Source of the DNA: Fidelibacterota bacterium
Lineage (GTDB): Bacteria; Fidelibacterota; UBA8477; JABMPR01
NCBI GenBank assembly: GCA_018673925.1
Contig: JABHBL010000037.1
Span: 1 to 64,000, forward strand
Length of the DNA: 64,000 nt
Direction of reading: 5' to 3'
Notes under the pieces: generated by a model
What the model was told of the DNA's origin: nothing
The model's database searches: none
The model's input: the letters and a program-made list of their open reading frames with translations, nothing else
Shown: piece after piece, positions 62,736-64,000 of the stretch
Layout of the letters: every line of letters starts with the position of its first letter
Position numbering within the stretch: position 1 is the stretch's first letter
Translations under genes and position numbers: made by a program

Positions 62736-63998
62736 CTAAAAATGTAAACTGCTGCTCAAACCAAATCCGATTCCCTTGGCATCAGTATTGAGACCATTGA
62801 TAAAGGATAGTGTAAATCCAGTTTCCAGGAATCCTAAATGCAATCCACTTCCAAAGGTATGTACGGGATCACCAAATTGATTTTGCTTGTAGTAGCTAAA
62901 ATCCAACCAGGGTGTTGCATATAAATTGAGCTGGTAATTCAGTTCAAGATCGGGACTGTATCCTAGTTGTACGTCTTCTGTGAAAGCTTTCTCAATTCCA
63001 ATTCCCACCATGACTTGGGGAATGGGTTGATAAATGGCATTCAAGCTGAAGACCGTAGGTACATCTATTGTGACTTCAGCATGGGTAGACAAGGTGGTAT
63101 CAGTTGTAGTCTGATATTGCTCGATATCCAGGGTGTCCAATTCCCCAGCTGAAAGCACTGGCAGAACCATATCCATTGTCCAGGCTGAATGGGTCACATC
63201 AGACCATTTGTATTTTGCACCAAGATTTTTCAGCGCAACCTGAACTTCTACTTCCTGATGTAGATAGCTTTGAAGATCCATGATGGCTCCAATATCAAAA
63301 CCAACACTGATGTTAGACGCAGCATCCATTGGTTCAAAGTCATCAAAATTGGGCTCATCATCAGCACGTTTAACACCGGCCTCAGTTGCCCAACCTTCAC
63401 CAGAGGCAGTTACAACTGTAGAATCTCGTGTCATAATGATGGTGAAGTCGTCACTCACGACATTCATATAACCTACCGCTTCGTAAAGATTCACACCAAG
63501 ACCTACTTGAATTTCACCCAGAGGAGTCTGCACTGGCTGTGCGTAGGAGAGGGAAGTTTTACCTACAAATGGGATAACCTCCATCTCAAGACCACCATTC
63601 TCTAGTGGTTCATCAAATAGAATGTCCTGCATGGGTAATCCGAGAGTATTCCCTGGCAGTACCATTTTGATATGGGATTTTCCAGAAAGATTAAAAGCGA
63701 ATCTTCCAATTCTAAAGCCCAGGAGTGAATGAAAATCAGGAGCAACATTTAGGGCTAATTCCTTATCCATAATTGTAGATAAATAATCAGCTTTCATGGC
63801 TGCATCCCAGACACCACCCGTGGTCCACCATTCACTATACCAACCTGGGGTCAACAGTGAATTATGGATGCTGAATTTGAAGTCAGGCAAAAGATTGAGA
63901 CTAACATGATTCTCGAAATCTCGGGCAAGGTTTGCAGGATTGCTGGAGATATCATTGAGCTCACGGAACTGACGGTTCCGGATTTTCATGGTCTTCAT
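62736..63998 (-). CDS. Outer-membrane beta-barrel-type protein, N-terminus outside window
   Basis: The visible 420 residues end in LSSSLHF, an aromatic C-terminal strand typical of outer-membrane barrels, and show repeated amphipathic strands (TGFTLSFINGLNTD, IGFGLSSS). The pattern DISSNPANLAR near its start resembles DUF5723/PorV-like proteins, where a signal peptide and first strand precede it. The first methionine at 63998 abuts the window edge, so the gene probably extends beyond it. Function unknown. Confidence 0.55.
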   Translation of the reverse strand: MKTMKIRNRQFRELNDISSNPANLARDFENHVSLNLLPDFKFSIHNSLLTPGWYSEWWTTGGVWDAAMKADYLSTIMDKELALNVAPDFHSLLGFRIGRFAFNLSGKSHIKMVLPGNTLGLPMQDILFDEPLENGGLEMEVIPFVGKTSLSYAQPVQTPLGEIQVGLGVNLYEAVGYMNVVSDDFTIIMTRDSTVVTASGEGWATEAGVKRADDEPNFDDFEPMDAASNISVGFDIGAIMDLQSYLHQEVEVQVALKNLGAKYKWSDVTHSAWTMDMVLPVLSAGELDTLDIEQYQTTTDTTLSTHAEVTIDVPTVFSLNAIYQPIPQVMVGIGIEKAFTEDVQLGYSPDLELNYQLNLYATPWLDFSYYKQNQFGDPVHTFGSGLHLGFLETGFTLSFINGLNTDAKGIGFGLSSSLHF

Positions 63999-64000
63999 TT

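Noticed and set aside
1..64000. tRNA, rRNA, CRISPR arrays, toxin-antitoxin or prophage genes
   Set aside because: No cloverleaf with flanking conserved loops, no rRNA segments, no regularly spaced direct repeats and no phage structural genes were seen on reading the window.

Overview
The window appears to come from a Gram-negative member of the FCB (Fibrobacteres-Chlorobi-Bacteroidetes) assemblage. Ca. Marinimicrobia (Neomarinimicrobiota) or a neighbour is my best guess. Supporting points are a PorU-type C25 peptidase with a type IX secretion (T9SS) C-terminal region, a FtsI with a PASTA domain, MurE with the meso-diaminopimelate DNPR motif, lipoproteins and beta-barrel-like proteins, and moderate G+C. 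No rRNA, tRNA, CRISPR or prophage was seen. The taxonomic call is inference.

Layout. (1) Positions 1-about 140 are the end of an IS30-family insertion sequence whose transposase starts at 40 and reads out of the window. It interrupts an ABC-F ATPase gene that continues to 1816. (2) Positions 1868-7457, minus strand: a DUF350-like membrane protein, an exported unknown, plsX, leucyl aminopeptidase and a cell-wall amidase. (3) Positions 7681-9000: an NCS2 purine permease. (4) Positions 9273-24248, plus strand: a nearly complete type IVa pilus locus (pilA, pilT, three prepilin/PilX-like proteins, pilMNOPQ, a large Big-1-like lipoprotein, pilB, pilC, pilD), followed by an ornithine-aminotransferase-like gene. 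(5) Positions 25728-26739, minus: a DHFR-like reductase and a DUF2269 membrane protein, then a GC-rich, highly structured intergenic element (26841-26976). (6) Positions 26983-42866, minus: a full dcw cluster in the order mraZ-rsmH-ftsL-ftsI-murE-murF-mraY-murD-ftsW-murG-murC-ftsQ-ftsA-ftsZ, with overlapping or abutting genes throughout and rodZ upstream. (7) Positions 44100-53339, minus: maf, porU, two MotB/OmpA-like genes plus motA, a haem-binding protein and a PpiD-like foldase. (8) Positions 53586-62664, mostly plus: a YyaL/DUF255 protein, mobA, a YhaM-like HD nuclease, an ECF-transporter S component, an envelope protein of unknown function, and a sigma factor / putative anti-sigma / Spy-like / lipoprotein module. 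(9) The window ends inside an outer-membrane-type protein on the minus strand.

Functional picture. Most of the window builds and energises the cell envelope: peptidoglycan precursor synthesis and division (dcw, RodZ, amidase, Maf), a retractile type IV pilus, T9SS processing, a MotA/MotB-type ion-driven stator with no flagellar genes nearby, and an extracytoplasmic stress regulon. The least explained items are the stator with two different MotB-like subunits, the Big-1 lipoprotein and the 591-residue PilX-like protein inside the pilus operon, the structured GC-rich element beside ftsZ, and the CRP/FNR-like palindrome in front of pilA.
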